Shown piece by piece: positions 47,494 to 61,000 of a DNA stretch of 64,000 bases. Source of the stretch: Vicugna pacos (lineage: Eukaryota; Chordata; Mammalia; Artiodactyla; Camelidae); contig NW_027328740.1 of the NCBI RefSeq assembly GCF_048564905.1, forward strand, positions 37,251,019-37,315,018, given 5' to 3'. How positions within the stretch are numbered: position 1 is the first letter of the stretch; each line of letters opens with the position of its first letter. The notes beneath the pieces are model-generated. The model made no database searches, was not told the origin of the DNA, and saw nothing but the letters and a program-made list of their open reading frames with translations. The translations under genes and the position numbers were made by a program.

Positions 47494-50400
47494 GTTGATA
47501 TCTCATTTGCAGTCTCTAAAAATTTAATAGAATTTATATAAATGTTTTGGGAGTTATACGAAAATGAAGTTAGTTTCTGAAACATACTAAATCGACCTAG
47601 AAGCCAGACTTGTCAATTTCGGTAACATTTTGTCAGCTCTAAGGAAAACATAGACAGATAGAATGCAAACTAGCAGTCCGAACTGTTAAAGGGGTCATGT
47701 CAACTCTTTACTGTTGAAGCCTCCGAAACCAACAGGAACCATGAAATAACTAATGGAAACATGAAATAACCCCCAAGCTTGGATTCCCTTGTGCATGTGG
47801 TGCCCTTTACTCCCGATGACACCTACTGGTCAATGTTGGCATTTCAAGGTGTAACATCCCTCTCAAGGAAAATACAAGAGGAAACGAACTAAATATATAC
47901 ATTTAGCTTTGAATCCAAAGAACCTAGAGGCATTATAGCTATGAGAAGCCTGCTGCAGCTATGCTAGGCTACTGAGAACCAGGTGTTCTTCTATCAGTGA
48001 TGAGAACGCTTAATCATCCGATCATGTTGGGTAAAGCACTTGAATGCAACCAAGTCTGCACCCCCATGATCAATTGCCCCCGGGGGCTTGACTCAATTGA
48101 AAGACGGTCCACATAAGCTGTGTCTTTCATGTCATTGGCGACTTTTACAGTTCCGTTCACTATCTGACTTCTAATATTTACCTAGACTGTCTTGAAAAAC
48201 GGAGGCCTAATACAGATTCAAGTTCAGTCAAAGATTCCCCTCACTTACCACACTCCCTTCACCCCAGAGAAGACATAAACCCAGCATTTGCTGAATCTAG
48301 CGGAAGGCCATCGTTTCTTTGTGGGAGCTAAGTATTCAATTCCTATCTATTTCATACGGGAGTATTTGACCTTTATGGGGTTCCCTGTTGTTCACAGAGG
48401 ATGGAGCTAGAGGAACTCTGATTCTAGGAGGGGCTTGCTCTTCTCTTACTGGCTTCATTGCAGCTCAGGTACTGATCCCTCAAAATGGATGCCTGAGTGG
48501 AGGGGAGGGAAGAGCAAGTGCTTGATAGCTAGGCCCAAACCTGGGAAAAGGCTTACCTGGGCTTGGTGCACTTTGATCTGAATGGCTTGGAATTGCCCCT
48601 TGGGTCGTGTGGATTATCTGACCTCTTTCAAGAACATGAGCGTTTTTATCATCTCTGCCATCTCTTCTCTTTAGACGTCAGAGATCTTGGACCCGTTCTT
48701 GGAGCAGAGAATTGAGGAACTTCCTCCAGTCCACGGTGGCCCTCCGTATGTTTCTGCTAGTATCAGCGAGGTTCAATATGTCTCATGAATGCCTTTCGAG
48801 CCTGCTATCCTCTACAGCTGTCTCCAGGCCAGTATTCTCTATTGTAGCAGAACATCTCTCATCAATGTGTTCGCATCTCTCCTCAATCCGTGCAGCCATA
48901 TTTTCGGCCAGCTTCTCTTCGTGTCTCCCATAAAGTCGACTTCAACAGGACTGGGCAAGTCTGAAAGGACCTCGGAGCCTCTCCAGTAAGCTGAAGACAG
49001 GCAGATCTTCCACTGTCTGCCCTTTCAGGTTCTGGAAACTGACCCGTGAACTCAGGTCTTTGGGCAGCAGCAGTATCTCGAACTGACACAGCTTCCCGGA
49101 CCAAAGACCTAAGCCAAGCTCCACAGAGGGCGGCAGCCCCTCCATCGCACTGATCCACCCACAGAACTCTGCCCGGTTACCTAGGATCCACCAGCCACAA
49201 CAAGCCTCGCGGTACACACCAACATTCCACCTGGAATCCAACCGCTAACTGCCATCCCCAATGGCTGCTGCATCTTGTCAGTGTTGGGGGAGGGGCTGCA
49301 TCCGACGAGAGGTTCCTAAGGTAAATGTGATTCTACCCACTAGCGTCCCATGGGCCTTTGTTCTTCCCTCTTTCCTTTTGTTCAGATCTGTATGCACTGT
49401 AGCAACGGAGGGAAGTGTGTCCATTTTCAGTTGAATGTTTCACACGTCTTTAAACTTTCTAACAGTTCACAGTACACAGAGACCCACTAAGGGAAACTAT
49501 TGTTCCTGTAATATGGGCACACCCGCAATACATAGCCGTCGGTTGATTTCTGCTGAAACACCCGCATTCACGGGACATCTATCCATTTGTTTCAAGGGGG
49601 CTGAAATTCCTAGGAATGATACAATCCCCAATGTGCACTTTACTGCCTGTCTCTTTTGATCTTAGTACACTTTTGCGGAGCTACTTTTCCTTGTTATAGG
49701 CTTGTGCCATTTCTTCTCGACGTAGTGTAGAATATGGCATTCATTCATCCTGTTGGAAGACTTGCAAGTCTATATCACGGACTAGGAATCCATTGGATTC
49801 CTAATCGGCATTTGGGTTAGGTCACGATATGCTCATATGAAACAGTATTTACGAATATAAATGCACGCCTCTGATTTCCGAATACAGGTGTGCTGAGTAC
49901 ATTCAAGCCGCGATACTGGGTCGATGCGTACTGAATGATCCTTGACATCACCTTGAGTAATTTCTTTTGAATATTCATGTTACCCTACCCTTTTTGTGTT
50001 GTTTGTTTGTTTGATTCTTTCTTGGTCTGCTTCTCGTTTGTTTTGCAAACACGTCAGGCCATGCATCTCTCCGTTTGCTTCCAACAGAGAGTCATATAAG
50101 CTGACTCCCTTAAGATAGTGCTTCCAATCCCCTATGATTTCCTGCTTCCCTCTCCCATCTTTAGGGTTTTGATGTCCTCCTTGCTTTCTTCTTGTTTCTT
50201 CTTTTCCACTCATGCTCTTCTTGCATTTCCAACAAGGGTTTTCTTCTTTCCATTTCATCTTGCTGCTTATCCCTTCAGGGGAGAATTCTCAACCTTTCTT
50301 TTAGGATAAGTTTCGAACTGCTGAATTCTTTTAAGATTTGCAGGTCTGTGGCATTCTCTAGCTCTGCTGTTATTAGAAATGGTGGTCATGTGGCATAGGC

Positions 50401-52773
50401 TACCCTAGATGGCAGCATTTTGCCATTCAAGCTATGGTCTATGTCCTGGCACTCCTCCCTGTCCTGCAATATTGCTGCTGAGATAGCAGCTGAAACCCCT
50501 CTGGAGGTTCTCTTGTGACTATGTTGCTTTCCTCCAGGCGCATTTTAAATCACTGGGATGCTCATGAACTTTGTTGATTTGGATCATACAGCTGCTGCTA
50601 AGTCTATTGGGATTCCACCTCTTTTGGACGCTGTGTACTTCCTGAATTCGCCTAGATGATTCTATCTTGGCTTTCAGCAAGTTTCAGTCTGATTTTTCTA
50701 CACATAACTTTTCAAACATTGTTTGTTTCTTTATCTCTTGCTTTTCCATCTGGGACTCTTTCGAATTTTAGTCTTTCATGCCTTGTCTTAAACCAGGATT
50801 CAACAGCAATGTTTTCAATGGTTTGCACTTGCTTTCCTATGTGTGCTTCTGACCGAGGGATTTCTGTTCCCCTGTCTTCAAAAACTTTCACGCGTCCCTC
50901 TGCAATATCTAGTCTGCTTAGGACGGAATGTTAGCCCTGATATTTTCTCATCCACTGAGTTTTCTGATATTATTTAGCTCGTCTTTAGGCTTTCTCTTCC
51001 CCTTTTCTGGTATTCTGCCTTTTGTGATGCTGAGACACTGTTTTTCTTCAGTGTTTCCCTCACCTCCATTTTCAATACTTGCTCTGGAGAGCGTTTTGCA
51101 GTCTAGTTGTCTGAAAGCTTATCTTTAGGGCCTTCAATCTCTTTGGAACTGAAAATGGTACTTCATTTTCCTTTTACTGTATTTCTTCATCTCTACTGCT
51201 CAGGTAATTTCGGGTATCTAATGTAGACTTCTAGGGCTTGGTTAAGTGAAAACTTTAGACTCTTGGCTCTACACAATTGCATGGGATTTCTGTGAGGACA
51301 AATTTTCCTAGACATTGATGCCATGTCCTGTTCCTGTGTGTGTTGTCTGGTCTATCTCCAATTGCTGGTGTTGCCTTTGCTGTGATGATCCCCCCATACT
51401 ATTTCGATTAGGATAACCTCATTTTGATTACGCTTATCTCACAAATCTGAAAGAGCACAGGACACTTCCTCTGGTGGAAATGGAGCTTCTAAAGGTTCTC
51501 AGCTCTGCATTATACTCTATGTTATTTTGGAGTGTTTCCAGAAGAGCATAGTGTGAGTGCGCTTGTGCTTTGTAGTGCCACGGGAATGTCCCACTGAAAC
51601 CAGTTCTTCCAAGAGCTTCTCTGTCTACAGAAACACCAGTGGAAGCATATCTATGGATGTCACACATCAGGGCCTGCTGGAATGATCCCGCAGCCCGAAC
51701 TTGGTGTCCTCGCTACCGAACCGTGCCGGTGCCATTCAAAATGTAGCATCCGCTTTTGAGCGATAAACTGAAGGAAATCCTTCCTCTTCTCACGCTGTGG
51801 TCTTGGACCACACTTCCTTGTCCTCTCATACTTGTGGTACGGGTGCACGAAGGCAACCACAGAGCTGTTGCACATCCTGTGCCTCAAACCAAACCATAAT
51901 CACAGCCCAGGTTTTGAATGTAGCAGATCCTAAGGCTTCTCATTCTGAATTCAAACCCAAGGCCCCCTGGATCCCTCAGACCCGATGCACAATATCTCTG
52001 ATTCAGCCCCACACATGCTCTATTGGCAAAATGCCAATTGGTCTCTGGTCCTGCAGATGCACTGGGTGTGGCCATGGGACAGATCGATAATTTCAACTGC
52101 GTGCGCCAGGGTGGTTGCTTGCTCATTGGGGTCACAGGTCGGTTTGATCTCTTGATAGGACCCACCACATCCCACAACGCACTCCAGATCCCTGAGACTC
52201 AGCGTGTGCCATCATCTGTAGCCCTAACCCTCCCTGAACGCTGCCTCTGCTACCTCAAATTTGGCAGCACGGAGCTTGATCTCAGAATCAACTGTGGGGA
52301 TATTTTGCACTGGATTCTTTGCGTTCTGTCAGCCAAGCATCTGCTGTGCACTCTTCTAACACTCAGCGCATCACCTTCAATCCCATGTCTCCTGTCCGCT
52401 TGAGAGTGTGCGTCCAAGTTAAAGAGAGTTTCACCCTTACTGCTCCATCAACAGGGCTCAGACCATGCACTGGTTTCCATTCCCTGCTTTTCCTTCTCCT
52501 GCTTCCAGGTGTTCTGAGGCCTCATCCTGTCTTTGGAAGTAACAGACCTCTCTTCGGCAAGTGTCCTGTGCCAAGGGCTGGGTGAGTGGATGTTTCCATT
52601 GCTGAGTTCATGGGAGCGAGTGAGCGCAGGTTGCACTGCTTCTCTGTCAACTGGGCATCGATGAATCAACACTTTCCAGATACATTTCACAGAAATGTGA
52701 TTTTTTTTTATCTCTCTGTTTCTATACAGCAGTGGTGGGAGGGATTGTCCGAAGACTCCAGTTTTGACATTGT
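47494..52773 (+). repeat. Tandem-array unit 10 (5,280 bp)
   Basis: I find no difference from unit 12 (distance 10,561 bases). Distinctive shared variants are gatcaattgcc near 48068, ctaatatttacc near 48173, aacagtatttacg near 49843, ccaacaaggg near 50230, gatgctgagac near 51027, tttttcttcag near 51041, gcattatactc near 51510 and gtagccctaacc near 52219. It carries haplotype IV at offset about 3290-3450. Confidence 0.97.
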
Positions 52774-55700
52774 GTTGATATCTCATTTGCAGTCTTTAAA
52801 AATTTAATAGAATTTATATAAATGTTTTGGGAGTTATACGAAAATGAAGTTAGTTTCTGAAACATACTAAATCGACCTAGAAGCCAGACTTGTCAATTTC
52901 GGTAACATTTTGTCAGCTCTAAGGAAAACATAGACAGATAGAATGCAAACTAGCAGTCCGAACTGTTAAAGGGGTCATGTCAACTCTTTACTGTTGAAGC
53001 CTCCGAAACCAACAGGAACCATGAAATAACTAATGGAAACATGAAATAACCCCCAAGCTTGGATTCCCTTGTGCATGTGGTGCCCTTTACTCCCGATGAC
53101 ACCTACTGGTCAATGTTGGCATTTCAAGGTGTAACATCCCTCTCAAGGAAAATACAAGAGGAAACGAACTAAATATATACATTTAGCTTTGAATCCAAAG
53201 AACCTAGAGGCATTATAGCTATGAGAAACCTGCTGCAGCTATGCTAGGCTACTGAGAACCAGGTGTTCTTCTATCAGTGATGAGAACGCTTAATCATCCG
53301 ATCATGTTGGGTAAAGCACTTGAATGCAACCAAGTCTGCACCCCCATGATCGATTGCCCCCGGGGGCTTGACTCAATTGAAAGACGGTCCACATAAGCTG
53401 TGTCTTTCATGTCATTGGCGACTTTTACTGTTCAGTTCACTATGTGACTTCTAATATGTACCTAGACTGTCTTGAAAAACGGAGGCCTAATACAGATTCA
53501 AGTTCAGTCAAAGATTCCCCTCACTTACCACACTCCCTTCACCCCAGAGAAGACATAAACCCAGCATTTGCTGAATCTAGCGGAAGGCCATCGTTTCTTT
53601 GTGGGAGCTAAGTATTCAATTCCTATCTATTTCATACGGGAGTATTTGACCTATATGGGGTTCCCTGTTGTTCACAGAGGATGGAGCTAGAGGAACTCTG
53701 ATTCTAGGAGGGGCTTGCTCTTCTCTTACTGGCTTCATTGCAGGTCAGGTACTGATCCCTCAAAATGGATGCCTGAGTGGAGGGGAGGGAAGAGCAAGTG
53801 CTTGATAGCTAGGCCCAAACCTGGGAAAAGGCTTACCTGGGCTTGGTGCACTTTGATCTGAATGGCTTGGAATTGCCCCTTGGGTCGTGTGGATTATCTG
53901 ACCTCTTTCAAGAACATGAGCGTTTTTATCATCTCTGCCATCTCTTCTCTTTAGACGTCAGAGATCTTGGACCCGTTCTTGGAGCAGAGAATTGAGGAAC
54001 TTCCTCCAGTCCACGGTGGCCCTCCGTATGTTTCTGCTAGTATCAGCGAGGTTCAATATGTCTCATGAATGCCTTTCGAGCCTGCTATCCTCTACAGCTG
54101 TCTCCAGGCCAGTATTCTCTATTGTAGCAGAACATCTCTCATCAATGTGTTCGCATCTCTCCTCAATCCGTGCAGCCATATTTTCGGCCAGCTTCTCTTC
54201 GTGTCTCCCATAAAGTCGACTTCAACAGGACTGGGCAAGTCTGAAAGGACCTCGGAGCCTCTCCAGTAAGCTGAAGACAGGCAGATCTTCCACTGTCTGC
54301 CCTTTCAGGTTCTGGAAACTGACCCGTGAACTCAGGTCTTTGGGCAGCAGCAGTATCTCGAACTGACACAGCTTCCCGGACCAAAGACCTAAGCCAAGCT
54401 CCACAGAGGGTGGCAGCCCCTCCATCGCACTGATCCACCCACAGAACTCTGCCCGGTTACCTAGGATCCACCAGCCACAACAAGCCTCGCGGTACACACC
54501 AACATTCCACCTGGAATCCAACCGCTAACTGCCATCCTCAATGGCTGCTGCATCTTGTCAGTGTTGGGGGAGGGGCTGCATCCGACGAGAGGTTCCTAAG
54601 GTAAATGTGATTCTACCCACTAGCGTCCCATGGGCCTTTGTTCTTCCCTCTTTCCTTTTGTTCATATCTGTATGCACTGTAGCAACGGAGGGAAGTGTGT
54701 CCATTTCCAGTTGAATGTTTCACACGTCTTTAAACTTTCTAACAGTTCACAGTACACAGAGACCCACTAAGGGAAAGTATTGTTCCTGTAATATGGGCAC
54801 ACCCGCAATACATAGCCGTCGGTTGATTTCTGCTGAAACACCCGCATTCACGGGACATCTATCCATTTGTTTCAAGGGGGCTGAAATTCCTAGGAATGAT
54901 ACAATCCCCAATGTGCACTTTACTGCCTGTCTCTTTTGATCTTAGTACACTTTTGCGGAGCTACTTTTCCTTGTTATAGGCTTGTGCCATTTCTTCTCGA
55001 CGTAGTGTAGAATATGGCATTCATTCATCCTGTTGGAAGACTTGCAAGTCTATATCACGGACTAGGAATCCATTGGATTCCAAATCGGCATTTGGGTTAG
55101 GTCACGATATGCTCATATGAATCAATATTTACGAATATAAATGCACGCCTCTGATTTCCGAATACAGGTGTGCTGAGTACATTCAAGCCGCGATACTGGG
55201 TCGATGCGTACTGAATGATCCTTGACATCACCTTGAGTAATTTCTTTTGAATATTCATGTTACCCTACCCTTTTTGTGTTGTTTGTTTGTTTGATTCTTT
55301 CTTGGTCTGCTTCTCGTTTGTTTTGCAAACACGTCAGGCCATGCATCTCTCCGTTTGCTTCCAACAGAGAGTCATATAAGCTGACTCCCTTAAGATAGTG
55401 CTTCCAATCCCCTATGATTTCCTGCTTCCCTCTCCCATCTTTAGGGTTTTGATGTCCTCCTTGCTTTCTTCTTGTTTCTTCTTTTCCACTCATGCTCTTC
55501 TTGCATTTCCAACAAGGGTTTTCTTCTTTCCATTTCATCTTGCTGCTTATCCCTTCAGGGGAGAATTCTCAACCTTTCTTTTAGGATAAGTTTCGAACTG
55601 CTGAATTCTTTTAAGATTTGCAGGTCTGTGGCATTCTCTAGCTCTGCTGTTATTAGAAATGGTGGTCATGTGGCATAGGCTACCCTAGATGGCAGCATTT

Positions 55701-58054
55701 TGCCATTCAAGCTATGGTCTATGTCCTGGCACTCCTCCCTGTCCTGCAATATTGCTGCTGAGATAGCAGCTGAAACCCCTCTGGAGGTTCTCTTGTGACT
55801 ATGTTGCTTTCCTCCAGGCGCATTTTAAATCACTGGGATGCTCATGAACTTTGTTGATTTGGATCATACAGCTGCTGCTAAGTCTATTGGGATTCCACCT
55901 CTTTTGGACGCTGTGTACTTCCTGAATTCGCCTAGATGATTCTATCTTGGCTTTCAGCAAGTTTCAGTCTGATTTTTCTACACATAACTTTTCAAACATT
56001 GTTTGTTTCTTTATCTCTTGCTTTTCCATCTGGGACTCTTTCGAATTTTAGTCTTTCATGCCTTGTCTTAAACCAGGATTCAACAGCAATGTTTTCAATG
56101 GTTTGCACTTGCTTTCCTATGTGTGCTTCTGACCGCGGGATTTCTGTTCCCCTGTCTTCAAAAACTTTCACGCGTCCCTCTTCAATATCTAGTCTGCTTA
56201 GGACGGAATGTTAGCCCTGATATTTTCTCATCCACTGAGTTTTCTGATATTATTTAGCTCGTCTTTAGGCTTTCTCTTCCCCTTTTCTGGTATTCTGCCT
56301 TTTGTGATTCTGAGACACTGTTGTTCTTCAGTGTTTCCCTCACCTCCATTTTCAATACTTGCTCTGGAGAGCGTTTTGCAGTCTAGTTGTCTGAAAGCTT
56401 ATCTTTAGGGCCTTCAATCTCTTTGGAACTGAAAATGGTACTTCATTTTCCTTTTACTGTATTTCTTCATCTCTACTGGTCAGGTAATTTCGGGTATCTA
56501 ATGTAGACTTCTATGGCTTGGTTAAGTGAAAACTTTAGACTCTTGGCTCTACACAATTGCATGGGATTTCTGTGAGGACAAATTTTCCTAGACATTGATG
56601 CCATGTCCTGTTCCTGTGTGTGTTGTCTGGTCTATCTCCAATTGCTGGTGTTGCCTTTGCTGTGATGAACCCCCCATAATATTTCGATTAGGATAACCTC
56701 ATTTTGATTACGCTTATCTCACAAATCTGAAAGAGCACAGGACACTTCCTCTGGTGGAAATGGAGCTTCTAAAGGTTCTCAGCTCTGCATTCTACTCTAT
56801 GTTATTTTGGAGTGTTTCCAGAAGAGCAGAGTGTGAGTGCGCTTGTGCTTTGTAGTGCCACGGGAATGTCCCACTGAAACCAGTTCTTCCAAGAGCTTCT
56901 CTGTCTACAGAAACACCAGTGGAAGCATATCTATGGATGTCACACATCAGGGCCTGCTGGAATGATCCCGCAGCCCGAACTTGGTGTCCTCGCTGCCGAA
57001 CAGTGCCGGTGCCATTCAAAATGTAGCATCCGCTTTTGAGCGATAAACTGAAGGAAATCCTTCCTCTTCTCACGCTGTGGTCTTGGACCACACTTCCTTG
57101 TCCTCTCATACTTGTGGTACGGGTGCACGAAGGCAACCACAGAGCTGTTGCACATCCTGTGCCTCAAACCAAACCGTAATCACAGCCCAGGTTTTGAATG
57201 TAGCAGATCCTAAGGCTTTTCATTCTGAATTCAAACCCAAGGCCCCCTGGATCCCTCAGACCCGATGCACAATATCTCTGATTCAGCCCCACACATGCTC
57301 TATTGGCAAAATGCCAAATTGGTCTCTGGTCCTGCAGATGCACTGGGTGTGGCCATGGGACAGATCGATAATTTCAACTGCGTGCGCCAGGGTGGTTGCT
57401 TGCTCATTGGGGTCACAGGTCGGTTTGCTCTCTTGATAGGACCCACCACATCCCACAACGCACTCCAGATCCCTGAGACTCAGCGTGTGCCATCATCCGT
57501 AGCCCTATCCCTCCCTGAACGCTGCCTCTGCTACCTCAAATTTGACAGCTCGGAGCTTGGTCTCAGAATCAACTGTGGGGATATTTTGCACTGGATTCTT
57601 TGCGTTCTGTCAGCCAAGCATCTGCTGTGCACTCTTCTAACACTCAGCGCATCACCTTCAATCCCATGTCTCCTGTCCGCTTGAGAGTGTGCGTCCAAGT
57701 TAAAGAGAGTTTCACCTTTACTGCTCCATCAACAGGGCTCAGACCATGCACTGGTATCCATTCCCTGCTTTTCCTTCTCCTGCTTCCAGGTGTTCTGAGG
57801 CCTCATCCTGTCTTTGGAAGTAACAGGCCTCTCTTCGGCAAGTGTCCTGTGCCAAGGGCTGGGTGAGTGGATGTTTCCATTGCTGTGTTCATGGGAGCGA
57901 GTGAGCGCAGGTTGCACTGCTTCTCTGTCAACTGGGCATCGATGAATCAACACTTTCCAGATACATTTCACAGAAATGTGATTTTTTTTTATCTCTTTGT
58001 TTCTATACAGCCGTGGTGGGAGGGATTGTCCGAAGACCCCAGTTTTGACATTGT
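52774..58054 (+). repeat. Tandem-array unit 11 (5,281 bp)
   Basis: Haplotype IV. The tail (from 57105) matches unit 9, and the first 666 bases match unit 13. Private changes include gcaggtcagg near 53742, ttcatatctg at 54661 (loss of a splice-acceptor-like AG), agggtggcag near 54408 (CpG to TpG) and ccttcaatatc near 56180. Confidence 0.97.
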
Positions 58055-61000
58055 GTTGATATCTCATTTGCAGTCTCTAAAAATTTAATAGAATTTATAT
58101 AAATGTTTTGGGAGTTATACGAAAATGAAGTTAGTTTCTGAAACATACTAAATCGACCTAGAAGCCAGACTTGTCAATTTCGGTAACATTTTGTCAGCTC
58201 TAAGGAAAACATAGACAGATAGAATGCAAACTAGCAGTCCGAACTGTTAAAGGGGTCATGTCAACTCTTTACTGTTGAAGCCTCCGAAACCAACAGGAAC
58301 CATGAAATAACTAATGGAAACATGAAATAACCCCCAAGCTTGGATTCCCTTGTGCATGTGGTGCCCTTTACTCCCGATGACACCTACTGGTCAATGTTGG
58401 CATTTCAAGGTGTAACATCCCTCTCAAGGAAAATACAAGAGGAAACGAACTAAATATATACATTTAGCTTTGAATCCAAAGAACCTAGAGGCATTATAGC
58501 TATGAGAAGCCTGCTGCAGCTATGCTAGGCTACTGAGAACCAGGTGTTCTTCTATCAGTGATGAGAACGCTTAATCATCCGATCATGTTGGGTAAAGCAC
58601 TTGAATGCAACCAAGTCTGCACCCCCATGATCAATTGCCCCCGGGGGCTTGACTCAATTGAAAGACGGTCCACATAAGCTGTGTCTTTCATGTCATTGGC
58701 GACTTTTACAGTTCCGTTCACTATCTGACTTCTAATATTTACCTAGACTGTCTTGAAAAACGGAGGCCTAATACAGATTCAAGTTCAGTCAAAGATTCCC
58801 CTCACTTACCACACTCCCTTCACCCCAGAGAAGACATAAACCCAGCATTTGCTGAATCTAGCGGAAGGCCATCGTTTCTTTGTGGGAGCTAAGTATTCAA
58901 TTCCTATCTATTTCATACGGGAGTATTTGACCTTTATGGGGTTCCCTGTTGTTCACAGAGGATGGAGCTAGAGGAACTCTGATTCTAGGAGGGGCTTGCT
59001 CTTCTCTTACTGGCTTCATTGCAGCTCAGGTACTGATCCCTCAAAATGGATGCCTGAGTGGAGGGGAGGGAAGAGCAAGTGCTTGATAGCTAGGCCCAAA
59101 CCTGGGAAAAGGCTTACCTGGGCTTGGTGCACTTTGATCTGAATGGCTTGGAATTGCCCCTTGGGTCGTGTGGATTATCTGACCTCTTTCAAGAACATGA
59201 GCGTTTTTATCATCTCTGCCATCTCTTCTCTTTAGACGTCAGAGATCTTGGACCCGTTCTTGGAGCAGAGAATTGAGGAACTTCCTCCAGTCCACGGTGG
59301 CCCTCCGTATGTTTCTGCTAGTATCAGCGAGGTTCAATATGTCTCATGAATGCCTTTCGAGCCTGCTATCCTCTACAGCTGTCTCCAGGCCAGTATTCTC
59401 TATTGTAGCAGAACATCTCTCATCAATGTGTTCGCATCTCTCCTCAATCCGTGCAGCCATATTTTCGGCCAGCTTCTCTTCGTGTCTCCCATAAAGTCGA
59501 CTTCAACAGGACTGGGCAAGTCTGAAAGGACCTCGGAGCCTCTCCAGTAAGCTGAAGACAGGCAGATCTTCCACTGTCTGCCCTTTCAGGTTCTGGAAAC
59601 TGACCCGTGAACTCAGGTCTTTGGGCAGCAGCAGTATCTCGAACTGACACAGCTTCCCGGACCAAAGACCTAAGCCAAGCTCCACAGAGGGCGGCAGCCC
59701 CTCCATCGCACTGATCCACCCACAGAACTCTGCCCGGTTACCTAGGATCCACCAGCCACAACAAGCCTCGCGGTACACACCAACATTCCACCTGGAATCC
59801 AACCGCTAACTGCCATCCCCAATGGCTGCTGCATCTTGTCAGTGTTGGGGGAGGGGCTGCATCCGACGAGAGGTTCCTAAGGTAAATGTGATTCTACCCA
59901 CTAGCGTCCCATGGGCCTTTGTTCTTCCCTCTTTCCTTTTGTTCAGATCTGTATGCACTGTAGCAACGGAGGGAAGTGTGTCCATTTTCAGTTGAATGTT
60001 TCACACGTCTTTAAACTTTCTAACAGTTCACAGTACACAGAGACCCACTAAGGGAAACTATTGTTCCTGTAATATGGGCACACCCGCAATACATAGCCGT
60101 CGGTTGATTTCTGCTGAAACACCCGCATTCACGGGACATCTATCCATTTGTTTCAAGGGGGCTGAAATTCCTAGGAATGATACAATCCCCAATGTGCACT
60201 TTACTGCCTGTCTCTTTTGATCTTAGTACACTTTTGCGGAGCTACTTTTCCTTGTTATAGGCTTGTGCCATTTCTTCTCGACGTAGTGTAGAATATGGCA
60301 TTCATTCATCCTGTTGGAAGACTTGCAAGTCTATATCACGGACTAGGAATCCATTGGATTCCTAATCGGCATTTGGGTTAGGTCACGATATGCTCATATG
60401 AAACAGTATTTACGAATATAAATGCACGCCTCTGATTTCCGAATACAGGTGTGCTGAGTACATTCAAGCCGCGATACTGGGTCGATGCGTACTGAATGAT
60501 CCTTGACATCACCTTGAGTAATTTCTTTTGAATATTCATGTTACCCTACCCTTTTTGTGTTGTTTGTTTGTTTGATTCTTTCTTGGTCTGCTTCTCGTTT
60601 GTTTTGCAAACACGTCAGGCCATGCATCTCTCCGTTTGCTTCCAACAGAGAGTCATATAAGCTGACTCCCTTAAGATAGTGCTTCCAATCCCCTATGATT
60701 TCCTGCTTCCCTCTCCCATCTTTAGGGTTTTGATGTCCTCCTTGCTTTCTTCTTGTTTCTTCTTTTCCACTCATGCTCTTCTTGCATTTCCAACAAGGGT
60801 TTTCTTCTTTCCATTTCATCTTGCTGCTTATCCCTTCAGGGGAGAATTCTCAACCTTTCTTTTAGGATAAGTTTCGAACTGCTGAATTCTTTTAAGATTT
60901 GCAGGTCTGTGGCATTCTCTAGCTCTGCTGTTATTAGAAATGGTGGTCATGTGGCATAGGCTACCCTAGATGGCAGCATTTTGCCATTCAAGCTATGGTC